This document shows, in pieces, positions 28,027 to 38,133 of a stretch of DNA of 64,000 nucleotides (its first letter is position 1; every line of letters starts with the position of its first letter). The stretch lies in contig NZ_CYRX01000025.1 in NCBI RefSeq assembly GCF_001458315.1, forward strand, positions 299,315 to 363,314, written 5' to 3'. This DNA comes from Thalassobacter stenotrophicus (GTDB taxonomy: Bacteria; Pseudomonadota; Alphaproteobacteria; Rhodobacterales; Rhodobacteraceae). The notes beneath the pieces are model-generated. The model was not told the origin of the DNA, searched no databases, and worked only from the letters and a program-made list of their open reading frames with translations. The position numbers and the translations under genes were made by a program.

Positions 28027-29195
28027 GCGGCGAACTCCGCTTTGTGGTCTTCGAAATAGCGGCGCAATGCGGTGATCCCGTCGGCGACGGCTCGGTCCCG
28101 ACCGAGGCCAATACGAAAACGGTCGTCTGGCGTCGCGCCCAGATCGGAGCGGTATAGGGCGGCGGGCAACAGCAAAATACCGTGGTTTTCGATCAGGTCT
28201 GCGCAGAAGGTTTCGACAGTTCCGGGACCGGTATAGCGGGGATAAGCGACGCAGCCGCCCTCAGGCGCGGAGAAGTCGATCAGCCCGGGGAAATCGTCCA
28301 AAAGCGCCTCAAATGCTGTAAGGTTGCGTCGCAAAAGCGCGCGGTTGCGGGCAAAGATTTGTTCCCGCGCGGCGAGCGCGATCATGCCGAGCCGCTCTGC
28401 AGGGGCCGCGTTGCAGATCGATAGGTAGTGTTTGTACCGCTCTACGCGTTGCAGCACGTCGAGATCAGGCGAGGCTAACCACCCGATCCGAAGCCCTGGC
28501 AAACCGTAGGCTTTGGACAACACGTTGAGTGAAATCCCCCGCTCATACACGTCCGCGATTTGCGGCATCTGTAGGTTTGGGTCCAGTTCGACGCCGCGAT
28601 AGACCTCATCACACAGGATGTAGATGCCATCGGCGCGAGCGAGCGTGATCAGAGCATTGAGGTCCGCACGTGGCATGAGCGCGCCGGTGGGGTTGTGCGG
28701 AAAGTTGAGCGAAATTAGCCGGGTGTTTGGGCGAATGGCATCCTTGATTGCGTCGATATCCAGCCGCCATTTCCCGCCCTCAATTCGCATCGGTACGCCG
28801 GTTGTTTCGCAAATTGCGGCCGGAACGGTCTCAGCGCTTTGATAGTTGGGGGTGGGGACGATGGCGTGGTCATTCGGCCCAAGCAGCACCCTTGCCAGCG
28901 CGTAGAGACCTTCGCCCGCGCCTGCGAGTGTGAGGATGTTGTCTTGGGCCATCGTGTCATAGGTCGCCGCAATGGCCGTGCGCAGATCGGGCGCACCCCA
29001 TGTTTCGGTATAGCCGAGGGATGTGGCCTCAAACGCCTCTCGGTCCGCATCGGTGCCCAGCGCGAGCAGATCGCGCAAGGAGAGGCTTTCCATATCGGAG
29101 GCGGTCAGGTGATGACGGGCATTGAATTCCCACTTGGAAAAATGAACTTCCAGCGCAAAGTCGCGCAAGGGGCTGGCAGGGGGCTGTTTGTTCAT
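28023..29195 (-). CDS. class I/II PLP aminotransferase
   Basis: A 390-residue fold type I PLP enzyme. The cofactor contacts are NFPHNPTGALMP, CDEVYRGVE and the Schiff-base lysine in NVLSKAYGLPGLRIGW, with the C-terminal carboxylate arginine near DRFRIGLGRD. It resembles aminotransferases that are also annotated as capreomycidine synthase or aspartate-type enzymes, so the substrate is open. AAGGAA precedes ATG 29195; a 9-residue in-frame extension upstream is not supported. First gene of the three-gene unit ending in the flavoprotein. Confidence 0.87.
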   Translation of the reverse strand: MNKQPPASPLRDFALEVHFSKWEFNARHHLTASDMESLSLRDLLALGTDADREAFEATSLGYTETWGAPDLRTAIAATYDTMAQDNILTLAGAGEGLYALARVLLGPNDHAIVPTPNYQSAETVPAAICETTGVPMRIEGGKWRLDIDAIKDAIRPNTRLISLNFPHNPTGALMPRADLNALITLARADGIYILCDEVYRGVELDPNLQMPQIADVYERGISLNVLSKAYGLPGLRIGWLASPDLDVLQRVERYKHYLSICNAAPAERLGMIALAAREQIFARNRALLRRNLTAFEALLDDFPGLIDFSAPEGGCVAYPRYTGPGTVETFCADLIENHGILLLPAALYRSDLGATPDDRFRIGLGRDRAVADGITALRRYFEDHKAEFAA

Positions 29196-29275
29196 AACGC
29201 GTTCCTTGGGTTGCTTTCCCAAGGTGTAGCGCAGGCGTCAGGCCTTCGCCACTGTGACTGTGTCTGTGATGGGCG

Positions 29276-29674
29276 TTAGGATTGGTAAACGGTGACGTTC
29301 CGGGCGCGTAGCGCATCCGTTAGGGTACGGGGGTCGGGCAGGGCCGCATCTGGCAGCGGGACGCAAAGACCGTTTGTCATGAGGACCTGCACCCTATCTG
29401 GCCCGTTATGGGGATGGTCAATCCGTACCTCGGTGATCCGGTCCAACGGTAAGGCCGTGACCTCAGCCCCGTAGCGCACAGTCCAGGTCGAGCCACCGAT
29501 GCGCGATGATGCCTCCGGCCGGGGGGCGCGTAGGATCGCGAAGCTGGCCGCCATCAGGACAACGCAGAACCCGATGGCTAAGCTGTGCGGCAAGAGCATA
29601 ACACCCACGACCGCAAGTCCCGCACAAAGGCCCGGCGCGAGCCGTGTTAGAGGAATATGTGTCAAAGCAACCAT
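29276..29674 (-). CDS. small membrane protein, paralogue of the upstream gene
   Basis: A 132-residue protein with two membrane helices near residues 10-50 and a C-terminal beta-rich domain with the pattern LDRITEVRI, LCVPLP and LTDALRARNVTVY. The same order of motifs (ASVVQAHLTF, LITVPL, LERALLDRNIKVV) appears in the upstream neighbour, so the two are tandem paralogues, possibly a small PH-like domain on a membrane anchor. GGAG sits three bases before ATG 29674. No known family could be named. It probably shares a transcript with pepN. Confidence 0.65.
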   Translation of the reverse strand: MVALTHIPLTRLAPGLCAGLAVVGVMLLPHSLAIGFCVVLMAASFAILRAPRPEASSRIGGSTWTVRYGAEVTALPLDRITEVRIDHPHNGPDRVQVLMTNGLCVPLPDAALPDPRTLTDALRARNVTVYQS

Positions 29675-29731
29675 AGGCTCCTTCTAGCACGCAAGAATGA
29701 AGAAAGTATGACCGAACAGCGACTTGTCGGC

Positions 29732-30166
29732 CTAACCCAAGGGTTGGCGGCCCCGGACGACCTTGATGTTTCGGTCCAACAGTGCCCGCTCCAGCCGGTG
29801 TGGCCCGGGCAGGCACGACAAAGGCACCGTGATCAGCCGACCATCCGTCAGGCGCAGGCCCAGCTTGGCCGACAGATCCAGCCGAAACGTCAGATGTGCC
29901 TGCACGACTGACGCCAGCGCGACCTCACCGCTGCCGTTCGGAACCTCCCAGCTAAGGGTATCGGGGCTGATTTCAAACTGGCTCTGACGGTCGCGAATGA
30001 GGTCGTAGGCCAGCGGTATTCCCGCGACAAACAACACCAGCGTAATGACCGGCAGCGCGCCCAGCCCGAGCAATAACAAGAACGCGCAGCCCCAAGTGGC
30101 CGCCAAGGCCAGCACGCCGCGCGCAGATCGTGCGCGCGCGACGTGTTGATACGTGCCCTCAGGCAT
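29732..30166 (-). CDS. small membrane protein downstream of pepN
   Basis: A 144-residue protein with two hydrophobic helices (about residues 20-55) and a soluble tail containing FEISPDTLSWEVP, ASVVQAHLTF and LERALLDRNIKVV. It is paralogous to the next gene downstream. The start is placed at ATG 30166, next to a GTG at 30169; both overlap or touch the pepN stop codon (30159-30161), so translation is likely coupled to pepN. Family unknown; the domain may be a small sheet that contacts another membrane protein. Confidence 0.65.
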   Translation of the reverse strand: MPEGTYQHVARARSARGVLALAATWGCAFLLLLGLGALPVITLVLFVAGIPLAYDLIRDRQSQFEISPDTLSWEVPNGSGEVALASVVQAHLTFRLDLSAKLGLRLTDGRLITVPLSCLPGPHRLERALLDRNIKVVRGRQPLG

Positions 30167-32693
30167 CACGCATCCGGCCGACCATCTCAGCGGTATCGCG
30201 GCTAAGACCGGGGTGGGTGGCGATGCGGGCCAGTTGCTCTTGGATCAGGGCCTGACGGTCCACGTCGTACCTGCGCCAAGTTTCAAAGGCGGTGGACATA
30301 CGTGCGGTAGTCTGGGGGTTGAGCGCGTCAAGCTTTAGCAGCCAATCGGCTAGGAACCGGTAGCCCGCACCAGATGGGTGGTGAAAACCCGCGGGGTTCA
30401 TGGCTGTCATTCCGGCAATAACCGACCGGAACCGATTGGGGTTTTTCCAATCGAAATCAGCGTGCTGGGTGAGGGCGGTTGCCACCGCAACAGCATCATC
30501 TGGGTCGGCCTCTGCTACGGACATGGCAAACCATTTATCCATTACAAGGCGGTCCGTGCGCCACTGCGCCTCAAACGCAGCAGCGACCGTCGTATCACCC
30601 GCTGACAGCAGACAGCCAAAGGCCGCCAGTTGGTCAGTCATATTGGTGGCCGCGTCATAGGCCGCACGGGCCATTGTGCCGCCATCCAGCCGGGTTTGCA
30701 GTCGCAACAACTGCGCGCGCAAGCTGCGTTTGGCAGCATCATTCGCAGCGGGGGAATAGGGCCCGGGTGTGGCAGTCGCCGCGATCAATGCGGGAAGGGC
30801 CTCACCCATGTGCTGGGCAATCGCCAGATGCACCGCTTTGCGCGCAGAGTGGATGGCGGTTGGGTCCGGCACGATGCCTGCGGCGTCGCAAGCGTTGGCA
30901 AGGTTATCCTCGGACGGCAGCGCCAACACCAGCGCGCGAAACGCAGGGTCCAGCGTGTCATCGGTGATCACCTTGGTCAAAGCGTCAAGCCATGCGGTCG
31001 CGGGCGCGGACCCGGCCGTTAGATTGGCCATCAGGTTGCTCTTGGCCAGAAGGGTGCTCGCCTCCCAACGGTTGAACGGATCGGTGTCGTGGGCCAGCAA
31101 GACAAGACGGTCGGCCTCGCTTTGCTCAGTTTCAAGAATGACCGGGGCCGAGAACCCGCGCAGGAGCGAAGGGATCGGCTTGGCATCCAACTCATAGCGG
31201 AGCGTCAGCTCGGCCTCAGACATCTCAACCACTTGGGTGGGCAGGACCTCGGCACCGTCTGCACCGATCAAGCCCATCGCAATTGGAATGACTTGTGGGG
31301 CCTTGTCAGGTTGGCCTGCGCTGGGCTTTGTTTTCTGTTTTAAGTGAAGGGTATATTCACCATTCTTAAAGTCATCTGTGACAGTCAGATGCGGTGTGCC
31401 GGCCTGTGCGTACCACCGTTTGAACTGGCTCAGGTCGCGGCCGGTGCTGTCCTCAAACACCTGTATCCAATCCTCGATCGTGCAGGCTTGGCCGTCATGA
31501 CGGTCAAAGTAGAGCGTGAGCGCCGCGTCATAGGCCGCAGGCCCCACAAGGGTACGCAGCATCCCGATGACCTCCGCGCCCTTTTCATAGACGGTGGCGG
31601 TGTAGAAATTGTTGATCTCAACAAAGGCTTCGGGCCGGACGGGGTGCGCAAGGGGGCCCGCGTCTTCGCGGAACTGACGCGCGCGCAGTTGCAACACGTC
31701 CTTGATCCGTTGCACCGGCGCGGAGCGCATGTCTGCGCTGAATTGTTGGTCGCGGTAAACCGTCAGCCCTTCTTTGAGGCAAAGTTGGAACCAGTCGCGA
31801 CATGTGATCCGGTTGCCGGTCCAATTGTGGAAATACTCATGAGCGACGATCCCCTCGATCATGGCATAATCGGTGTCGGTCGCCGTTTCGGGTGAGGCAA
31901 GCACGTATTTCGAGTTGAAGATGTTCAACCCTTTGTTTTCCATAGCACCCATGTTGAAATCATCGACCGCCACGATGTTGAACACATCGAGGTCGTAGGG
32001 GCGGCCATAGACGTCCTCTTCCCATTTCATCGATCGCTTCAGTGCATCCATCGCGTAGTCGGTTTTGTCCTCATCCCCTGGGCGAACATAGACGTTGAGC
32101 GTGACCTCGCGCCCCTCCATCGTGGTGAAATGATCCGTTGTCGCGACCAAATCCCCGGCCACAAGGGCGAACAGGTAGGTGGGTTTGGGGTGTGGGTCGG
32201 TCCAGCACCCTGGGGCTGTGGGGTTGCCGTTGGACAATTGCACGGGGGTGTCGGCGTGGATCGTGACCTCATAGGGGGCCATCACATCGGGGCGGTCGTA
32301 CATGTAGGTAATCTTGCGAAAGCCCTCAGCCTCGCACTGGGTGCAATACATGCCGCCGGACATATAAAGCCCCTCAAGGGCTGTGTTGGTCTGGGGCGAA
32401 ATCTCGACCTCGACCTCAAGGGTGAACGCGTCGCTGAGATGGGCGGCAGGGATGGTCAGATGCGTCTCGGACAACTCATGCGGGACCTCAGCACCATCAA
32501 CGCGCAGAGATTTCAGGATCAGATCCTCACCGTTGAGCACCAAATCCTCTGCCCGGACGCGGGTGAATGTGATGCGGCTTTGGACGCGCGTCGCAGTGGG
32601 ATGCAGCGTGAAATCCAGCGCGACATGGGCCACGTTATAGGGCGTTGGGGTGTAGTCTTTTAGATAGATCGTCTGAGGGGCGGCGTCGCGCAT
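30159..32693 (-). CDS. pepN: aminopeptidase N (M1 family)
   Basis: PepN trims N-terminal residues from peptides in the cytoplasm. The 844-residue protein follows the M1 family layout: beta-rich domain with the exopeptidase motif GAMENKGLNIF, the zinc motif HEYFHNWTGNRI plus the downstream glutamate in LKEGLTVYRDQQF, and a helical C-terminal superhelix. The catalytic tyrosine lies in the ATVYEKGAEVI segment. The ATG at 32693 is preceded by AAAGGAG. Two small membrane-protein genes follow closely. Divergent from the photolyase gene across 196 bases. Confidence 0.96.
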   Translation of the reverse strand: MRDAAPQTIYLKDYTPTPYNVAHVALDFTLHPTATRVQSRITFTRVRAEDLVLNGEDLILKSLRVDGAEVPHELSETHLTIPAAHLSDAFTLEVEVEISPQTNTALEGLYMSGGMYCTQCEAEGFRKITYMYDRPDVMAPYEVTIHADTPVQLSNGNPTAPGCWTDPHPKPTYLFALVAGDLVATTDHFTTMEGREVTLNVYVRPGDEDKTDYAMDALKRSMKWEEDVYGRPYDLDVFNIVAVDDFNMGAMENKGLNIFNSKYVLASPETATDTDYAMIEGIVAHEYFHNWTGNRITCRDWFQLCLKEGLTVYRDQQFSADMRSAPVQRIKDVLQLRARQFREDAGPLAHPVRPEAFVEINNFYTATVYEKGAEVIGMLRTLVGPAAYDAALTLYFDRHDGQACTIEDWIQVFEDSTGRDLSQFKRWYAQAGTPHLTVTDDFKNGEYTLHLKQKTKPSAGQPDKAPQVIPIAMGLIGADGAEVLPTQVVEMSEAELTLRYELDAKPIPSLLRGFSAPVILETEQSEADRLVLLAHDTDPFNRWEASTLLAKSNLMANLTAGSAPATAWLDALTKVITDDTLDPAFRALVLALPSEDNLANACDAAGIVPDPTAIHSARKAVHLAIAQHMGEALPALIAATATPGPYSPAANDAAKRSLRAQLLRLQTRLDGGTMARAAYDAATNMTDQLAAFGCLLSAGDTTVAAAFEAQWRTDRLVMDKWFAMSVAEADPDDAVAVATALTQHADFDWKNPNRFRSVIAGMTAMNPAGFHHPSGAGYRFLADWLLKLDALNPQTTARMSTAFETWRRYDVDRQALIQEQLARIATHPGLSRDTAEMVGRMRDA

Positions 32694-32889
32694 GGGGCAC
32701 TCCTTTGGGCTGGTGCAGAGCCTAGTGCCTTGGGGGCTGATCGCAAGCCCTGGAGCCGCGCATATCGCTGGTATTGTGAGGGGCGTGCCCTATGTCTGCG
32801 GCGTGGGCGGATGTGTCCGGCATATGGGCAGGGTTCTACGGCTTGACCACATGGCATGTTCTTGAAATGTTCACGTCCACGGAGGGGCT

Positions 32890-34398
32890 ATGACGACGAT
32901 TCTTTGGTTCAAGCGGGACTTGCGGGTGGCGGATCATCCGGCGCTGGCGCTTGCGGCTGAGCTGGGGTCTGCAGTCGTGCCTGTTTACATCGCGGAGCCG
33001 GAGATGTGGGCGCAGCCCGACGCCTCTGCGCGGCAGTGGCGGTTTGTGGCCCAAAGCCTTGAGGCGCTGGGCGTTGAGCTGGCCGCCATCGGGGCGCCGT
33101 TGCAGATCCACTTCGGGGAGGCGGCTCAGGTGCTGGCCACGCTGGCGCAGGACTATGGGGCCACCCATTTGGTCAGTCATGAGGAAACCGGCACGCAGTG
33201 GAGCTTTGACCGCGATCTAAGGGTGGCGGCATGGGCCAAAACTGCGGGCGTAATTTGGCACGAGGTGCCGCAATCAGGCGTTATGCGGCGGTTGAAAACC
33301 CGCGATGGTTGGGCGGCGACCCGCGAAACATGGTTGCGCCAAGAAACAGCGACACCGCCGCGTGCCCTGTGCGGTGTGGGTGAGGGCGTGTGGCACATGC
33401 CTGATGCGCGCGATCTGGGCCTTGGGTGGGACCCGTGCCCGGACCGCCAGCCGGGGGGGCGCAATTCGGGGCTCACGCTGTTGGGCAGTTTCCTGACGGA
33501 GCGGGGGCGGACCTACCGCGCGGCGATGGCCACCCCGATTGGGGGAGCGGTCGCATGCTCTCGGCTCAGTCCACATTTGGCGTGGGGGACCCTCTCGATC
33601 CGAGAGGCGCATCACGCAGGGCTGGCCCGTCGAGCCGAAGCGCCCAAAGGGGATTGGCGCCAAGCGATGCAGAGCTTTGTCAGCCGCCTCGCGTGGCGCG
33701 ACCATTTCATGCAAAAGCTAGAGGATGCCCCCGACCTAGATCGCCGCTGCCTGCATTCCGCCTATGAGGGGTTGCGCGGCAGTGATGCCGCGCGTTTGGC
33801 CGCGTGGGAGCAGGGGGAAACCGGGCTGCCGTTTGTGGATGCGTGTATGCGATCACTGATCCACACAGGCTGGCTGAATTTCCGGATGCGGGCGATGCTG
33901 GTCGCAGTGGCCAGCTATCACCTGTGGCTGGATTGGCGTGCAACCGGTCCGCATTTGGCGCGCATGTTCACGGATTATGAACCGGGCATCCATTGGTCGC
34001 AGATGCAGATGCAATCGGGCACGACTGGGATCAACACACCGCGTATCTATAACCCGATCAAGCAGGGCCAAGAGCAAGACCCAGACGGCCGGTTCACCCG
34101 CCGCTGGCTTCCGGAATTGGCCAGCGTGCCGGATGCGTTTTTGCAGACCCCATGGGATTGGCCGGGGGCGGAACGGCTGAGCTATCCACCGCCCATCGTG
34201 GATGTGGCCGCCGCTGCCCGCGCTGCGCGGGACAGAATTTGGGCCGTACGCCGTTCGGATCGGTTTGGCGCGGAGGCGGGCGAAATCATCCGCAAACATG
34301 CCAGCCGCAAGGATGGCACTGGGCGCTTCGTGAATGACCGCGCCCGTGCGGCCAAACGGTCAAAATCACCTCCCAATCAGATGAGCTTCGATCTGTAA
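32890..34398 (+). CDS. photolyase/cryptochrome family protein, atypical
   Basis: A 502-residue protein with the N-terminal alpha/beta antenna domain ([16 protein letters not shown]) and a helical FAD domain (about residues 200-480) with [28 protein letters not shown] and ARIYNP-like regions. Class I enzymes carry asparagine and tryptophan residues in an NNGGWQW segment at the flavin N5; here the aligned stretch (residues 364-376) reads [13 protein letters not shown], so the usual Asn and the adjoining electron-chain Trp are not at their usual places. No C-terminal iron-sulphur cysteines are seen. It is probably a DNA-repair photolyase or a cryptochrome-like sensor of a separate subfamily. GGAGGGG precedes the ATG. 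Confidence 0.85.
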   Translation: MTTILWFKRDLRVADHPALALAAELGSAVVPVYIAEPEMWAQPDASARQWRFVAQSLEALGVELAAIGAPLQIHFGEAAQVLATLAQDYGATHLVSHEETGTQWSFDRDLRVAAWAKTAGVIWHEVPQSGVMRRLKTRDGWAATRETWLRQETATPPRALCGVGEGVWHMPDARDLGLGWDPCPDRQPGGRNSGLTLLGSFLTERGRTYRAAMATPIGGAVACSRLSPHLAWGTLSIREAHHAGLARRAEAPKGDWRQAMQSFVSRLAWRDHFMQKLEDAPDLDRRCLHSAYEGLRGSDAARLAAWEQGETGLPFVDACMRSLIHTGWLNFRMRAMLVAVASYHLWLDWRATGPHLARMFTDYEPGIHWSQMQMQSGTTGINTPRIYNPIKQGQEQDPDGRFTRRWLPELASVPDAFLQTPWDWPGAERLSYPPPIVDVAAAARAARDRIWAVRRSDRFGAEAGEIIRKHASRKDGTGRFVNDRARAAKRSKSPPNQMSFDL

Positions 34399-34399
34399 T

Positions 34400-34573
34400 A
34401 TGCCGAAAATGCGTAAAAAATCCGATTTACCATCCAAGGACTGCGCCCACTGCGGATTGTCCTTTGCATGGCGCAAAAAGTGGGCGCGCGATTGGGACAA
34501 TGTCCGCTTTTGCTCGGACCGGTGCCGCAGCGCATCCAAGGGCGGAGCCAAGCGCGCTCAGGACGACCGTTAA
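34400..34573 (+). CDS. DUF2256 small protein
   Basis: A 57-residue protein starting one base after the photolyase stop. It contains two CxxC-type pairs, CAHCG and FCSDRCR, with the [14 protein letters not shown] helix between them, the pattern of the DUF2256 zinc-finger-like group. No ribosome site precedes it other than the end of the photolyase gene, so it is probably translated by coupling. DUF2256 genes commonly sit beside photolyase/cryptochrome genes; a helper role in repair or light response is inferred from that link. Confidence 0.8.
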   Translation: MPKMRKKSDLPSKDCAHCGLSFAWRKKWARDWDNVRFCSDRCRSASKGGAKRAQDDR

Positions 34574-34664
34574 AATTCTCATCGGAATTTTCCGTGATCT
34601 TGTTGCCTATCGGAAACAAACGCCCTAGGTCGCGTCCACAACGGTATACCAAGGGAGCATACAC

Positions 34665-36806
34665 ATGGTCGCACGTATTGAAGTTGCGGGGCTACAGGTC
34701 GCTGAAGAGCTGCACGCATTCGTTGAAACACAGGCGCTGCCCGGCAGTGGGGTTGAGGCTCAGGCGTTCTGGGACGGACTGTCCAAACTGATCCACGACT
34801 TTGGCCCGCGCAACCGCGCGCTGCTGGAAAAGCGTGAAGACCTCCAAGCCAAGATCGACGCCTGGCACATAGCCAACCGCGGCACGGCCCACGATCATGA
34901 GGCCTACAAAGCCTTTCTGACGGAAATCGGTTATCTGCTGCCCGAGGGCGAAAGCTTTGAAATCGATACCGCGAACGTTGACCCCGAAATCGCGACCGTT
35001 CCCGGCCCGCAGCTGGTGGTGCCGATCACCAATGCGCGCTACGCGCTGAACGCGGCGAACGCCCGCTGGGGCAGCCTGTACGATGGGTTCTATGGCACCG
35101 ATGCCATGGGCAGCCCCGCGCCAAAAGGCGGCTACGACATCGGTCGTGGCGCCCGTGTTGTGGCCCGTGCGCGCGTGTTCCTCGATGAGGCATTCCCTGT
35201 TGAAGGCACCAGCCACGCAGACGCCCGCCGCTATCACATTCAAGGCGGTGCGCTGCTGATTGATGATCAGCCTTTGGCCCAGCCCGAAAAGTTTGTGGGC
35301 TACCGTGGTCATCCCAAAGCACCCGATGCGATTGTCCTGAAGAACAACAACCTGCATGTTGAGTTGGTGTTCGATCGGACCCACGCAATTGGTGCGCGGG
35401 ACCAAGCGGGTCTTGCGGACGTTCGGCTTGAGTCCGCGATCTCTGCGATCATGGATTGCGAAGATTCCGTCGCCTGCGTTGACGCCGAAGACAAAGTTCA
35501 GGCGTACTCTAACTGGCTCGGCCTGATGCGCGGCGATCTGCAAGAGACCTTCCAGAAGGGCGACGCAACCGTCACCCGCGCGCTGAACCCTGATGTGGTC
35601 TACACCGGCCCCGATGGGGGTGAGGTCACGCTGAAGGGTCGCGCACTTTTGTTGGTGCGTAACGTCGGTCACCTGATGACCAACCCCGCGATCTTGGACC
35701 GTGACGGCAACGAAGTGTACGAAGGCTTGATGGACGCGATGATCACCGCGCTCATCGCTAAGCACGATCTGGCTCAGGCTGGTGGCAACTCGGTTACGGG
35801 CTCGATGTACGTCGTGAAGCCCAAGATGCACGGCCCCGAGGAAGTGAGCTTTGCGAATGAGACCTTCACCTTTGTTGAAGGTGTGCTGGGCATGGCGGCC
35901 AACACCGTCAAACTGGGCATCATGGACGAAGAGCGCCGCACGAGTGTGAACCTGAAGGAATGTATCCGCGCTGCCAAATCGCGCGTTGCGTTCATCAACA
36001 CCGGGTTCCTCGACCGTACGGGCGACGAAATCCACACCTCGATGGAAGCTGGGCCGTTTTCGCGCAAGGACTTCATCAAGCGCAAAGCTTGGATCAGCGG
36101 CTACGAAAACCAGAACGTGGATATCGGTCTGGAATGTGGTCTGTCCGGCAAGGCGCAGATCGGCAAAGGCATGTGGGCCATGCCCGACATGATGGCTGCG
36201 ATGATCGAGCAAAAGATCGAGCATCCGAAATCCGGCGCAAACTGCGCTTGGGTTCCTTCGCCCACCGCCGCGACCCTACACGCGTTGCATTACCACAAGG
36301 TTGACGTCTTTGCCGTTCAGGCCAAGCTGAAAGCCGGCGGTCGTCGCGCATTTGTGGACACCGTGCTCGACATTCCGGCGGCCAGCTATCGCAAGTGGGG
36401 CCGGGAGCAGATCATCCGTGAGGTCGAAAACAACGCCCAAGGCATCCTTGGCTACGTTGTGCGCTGGATCGATCAGGGTGTTGGCTGTTCCAAAGTGCCC
36501 GACATCAACAACGTTGGCCTGATGGAAGACCGCGCAACCTGCCGGATTTCGGCGCAACACATTGCCAACTGGCTGCATCATGACGTGGTCAGCGAGGCTG
36601 ACGTGCGCGCAGTCATGGAGAAAATGGCAGCCGTTGTAGATGGTCAAAACGCGGGCGACCCGCTGTACCAAGCTATGGCACCCAGCTTCGACAGCATTGC
36701 CTACAAGGCCGCTTGTGATCTGGTGTTTGCAGGCCGTGTGCAGCCCTCGGGCTACACTGAGCCAGTCCTTCACGCCCGCCGCCTAGAGCGCAAAGCCGCC
36801 AGCTAA
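34665..36806 (+). CDS. glcB: malate synthase G
   Basis: GlcB condenses glyoxylate with acetyl-CoA to give malate in the glyoxylate or glycolate pathway. At 713 residues it is a G-type enzyme. Visible are the TIM-barrel motifs [21 protein letters not shown] (Mg2+ acidic residues), [16 protein letters not shown], the glyoxylate arginine region near [39 protein letters not shown], and [21 protein letters not shown]. It is followed by glcG at a 24-base distance. No isocitrate lyase is present in the window. Confidence 0.96.
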   Translation: MVARIEVAGLQVAEELHAFVETQALPGSGVEAQAFWDGLSKLIHDFGPRNRALLEKREDLQAKIDAWHIANRGTAHDHEAYKAFLTEIGYLLPEGESFEIDTANVDPEIATVPGPQLVVPITNARYALNAANARWGSLYDGFYGTDAMGSPAPKGGYDIGRGARVVARARVFLDEAFPVEGTSHADARRYHIQGGALLIDDQPLAQPEKFVGYRGHPKAPDAIVLKNNNLHVELVFDRTHAIGARDQAGLADVRLESAISAIMDCEDSVACVDAEDKVQAYSNWLGLMRGDLQETFQKGDATVTRALNPDVVYTGPDGGEVTLKGRALLLVRNVGHLMTNPAILDRDGNEVYEGLMDAMITALIAKHDLAQAGGNSVTGSMYVVKPKMHGPEEVSFANETFTFVEGVLGMAANTVKLGIMDEERRTSVNLKECIRAAKSRVAFINTGFLDRTGDEIHTSMEAGPFSRKDFIKRKAWISGYENQNVDIGLECGLSGKAQIGKGMWAMPDMMAAMIEQKIEHPKSGANCAWVPSPTAATLHALHYHKVDVFAVQAKLKAGGRRAFVDTVLDIPAASYRKWGREQIIREVENNAQGILGYVVRWIDQGVGCSKVPDINNVGLMEDRATCRISAQHIANWLHHDVVSEADVRAVMEKMAAVVDGQNAGDPLYQAMAPSFDSIAYKAACDLVFAGRVQPSGYTEPVLHARRLERKAAS

Positions 36807-36830
36807 GCTGCGGATAACAGGAGATATAAT

Positions 36831-37259
36831 ATGTCTGAGATTTCATTGCGCAAAGCGCGTAGCATCATCAAAACTACTCTCGCAAAAGGCCGCGAGATGG
36901 ACCTTAAGCCATTGTCGGTCGTCGTTCTGGACGCCGGTGGTCACATCAAAGCGTTCGAACGCGAAGATGGCGCGGCCGCAGGTCGTTTCCAGATCGCGCA
37001 CGGCAAGGCCTATGGTGCAATCATGCTGGGCATGCCCGGTTCCGCGCAAATGGCGCGGGCTGAACAGCAGGCCTATTTCATGGCCGCTGTGAACGGCGTG
37101 TTTGGTGGGCAGGTTATCCCCGTGCCCGGTGGCGTTTTGGTCCATGACAAACGCGGCAACCTTGTGGGGGCCGTTGGCGTGACCGGCGACACCTCCGACA
37201 ATGATGCGACGGCTGCTCTTGCGGGCATCGAAGCTGCCAATTTGGTAGGCACCGCCTAA
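36831..37259 (+). CDS. glcG: GlcG/HbpS family protein
   Basis: A 142-residue protein of the GlcG/HbpS (DUF336) family. It forms a compact alpha/beta octamer; related proteins bind haem or assist glycolate use, but the enzymatic role is not settled. The family motifs LSVVVLDAGGHIKAFEREDGA, AHGKAYGAIMLGMP and GGVLVHDKRGNLVGAVGVTGDTSDNDA are all present. GGAGAT precedes ATG 36831. It directly follows glcB, matching the glc operon order of other bacteria. Confidence 0.9.
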   Translation: MSEISLRKARSIIKTTLAKGREMDLKPLSVVVLDAGGHIKAFEREDGAAAGRFQIAHGKAYGAIMLGMPGSAQMARAEQQAYFMAAVNGVFGGQVIPVPGGVLVHDKRGNLVGAVGVTGDTSDNDATAALAGIEAANLVGTA

Positions 37260-37266
37260 TTTGTGC

Positions 37267-37294
37267 GCAGGCGCGCAGTCTATCGCGCGCCTGC
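37267..37294 (+). terminator. candidate terminator after glcB-glcG
   Basis: GCAGGCGCGC and its exact reverse complement pair around an eight-base loop, starting seven bases after the glcG stop. The downstream T-run is short (CCCCTTTA), so termination would depend mainly on the hairpin. Confidence 0.5.
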
Positions 37295-37356
37295 ACCCCT
37301 TTACGATGCGTTAGGGCCCGGTATACCTTTGGGAAAGCATTCTCCTTGAGGTTTCT

Positions 37357-38133
37357 ATGACGCGCCCCATCGTTGGCATTATTTCTAACAGCTATTTGAT
37401 TAACGATCAGTATCCGGCCCACGCGGGCGGAACGATGAATTCTGAGGCAATCGCTGAGGTAAGCGGCGCGCTGCCGCTTTTGGTGCCTGCAAACCCCCAG
37501 TTTTGCGATGTTGAGGCGCTGCTTGCGCGGTGTGATGGTTTCCTTCTGACCGGGGGGCGGCCCAATGTGCACCCCGAAGAATACGGTGAAGCCGAGACGG
37601 AGGCTCACGGCACTTTTGACCGGGATCGCGATAGCCTTGTGTTGCCGTTGATCCGGTCCTGCGTGGAACGCGGTCAGCCGATTTTGGGGATTTGCCGCGG
37701 CTTTCAAGAGGTGAACGTCGCGATGGGGGGCACGCTACACCCCGAGATCCGCGACCTTCCGGGGCGGATGAACCACCGGATGCCACCCGATGGGACGCTT
37801 GAGGAAAAGTTCGAAATTCGCCACGACGTGACCTTTCGCGAGGGCGGCGTGTTTGAACGGCTCTATGGGCAGCGCATCGTGCGTACCAACACACTGCACG
37901 GGCAGGGGATCAAGACGGCAGGTCCCCGTGTCGTCGTGGACGGCTACGCCGATGATGGCACGCCAGAGGCGCTGTATATCGCCGAGGCACCCGGATTTAC
38001 CCTGTCTGTTCAATGGCATCCCGAATACCGCGCGGCAAAGGACCCTGTGTCGCGCCCGCTGTTCGAAGCCTTTGGGCAAGCCGTGGCGGACTGGGCATCG
38101 GGCGCACGGCCCAACACCCGGGCGATTGCCTAA
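37357..38133 (+). CDS. class I glutamine amidotransferase-like hydrolase (PuuD type)
   Basis: A 258-residue protein of the gamma-glutamyl-gamma-aminobutyrate hydrolase family. Nucleophile cysteine is in ILGICRGFQEVNVAMGG and the His/Glu pair is in VQWHPEYRA; RDRDSLVLPLIR and LLTGGRPNVHP are family stretches. It should cut amide bonds of gamma-glutamylated amines or similar compounds in the cytoplasm. The ATG at 37357 stands after TTGAGG. It is convergent with the amidohydrolase gene, with overlapping stops (CTAA). Substrate uncertain. Confidence 0.87.
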   Translation: MTRPIVGIISNSYLINDQYPAHAGGTMNSEAIAEVSGALPLLVPANPQFCDVEALLARCDGFLLTGGRPNVHPEEYGEAETEAHGTFDRDRDSLVLPLIRSCVERGQPILGICRGFQEVNVAMGGTLHPEIRDLPGRMNHRMPPDGTLEEKFEIRHDVTFREGGVFERLYGQRIVRTNTLHGQGIKTAGPRVVVDGYADDGTPEALYIAEAPGFTLSVQWHPEYRAAKDPVSRPLFEAFGQAVADWASGARPNTRAIA

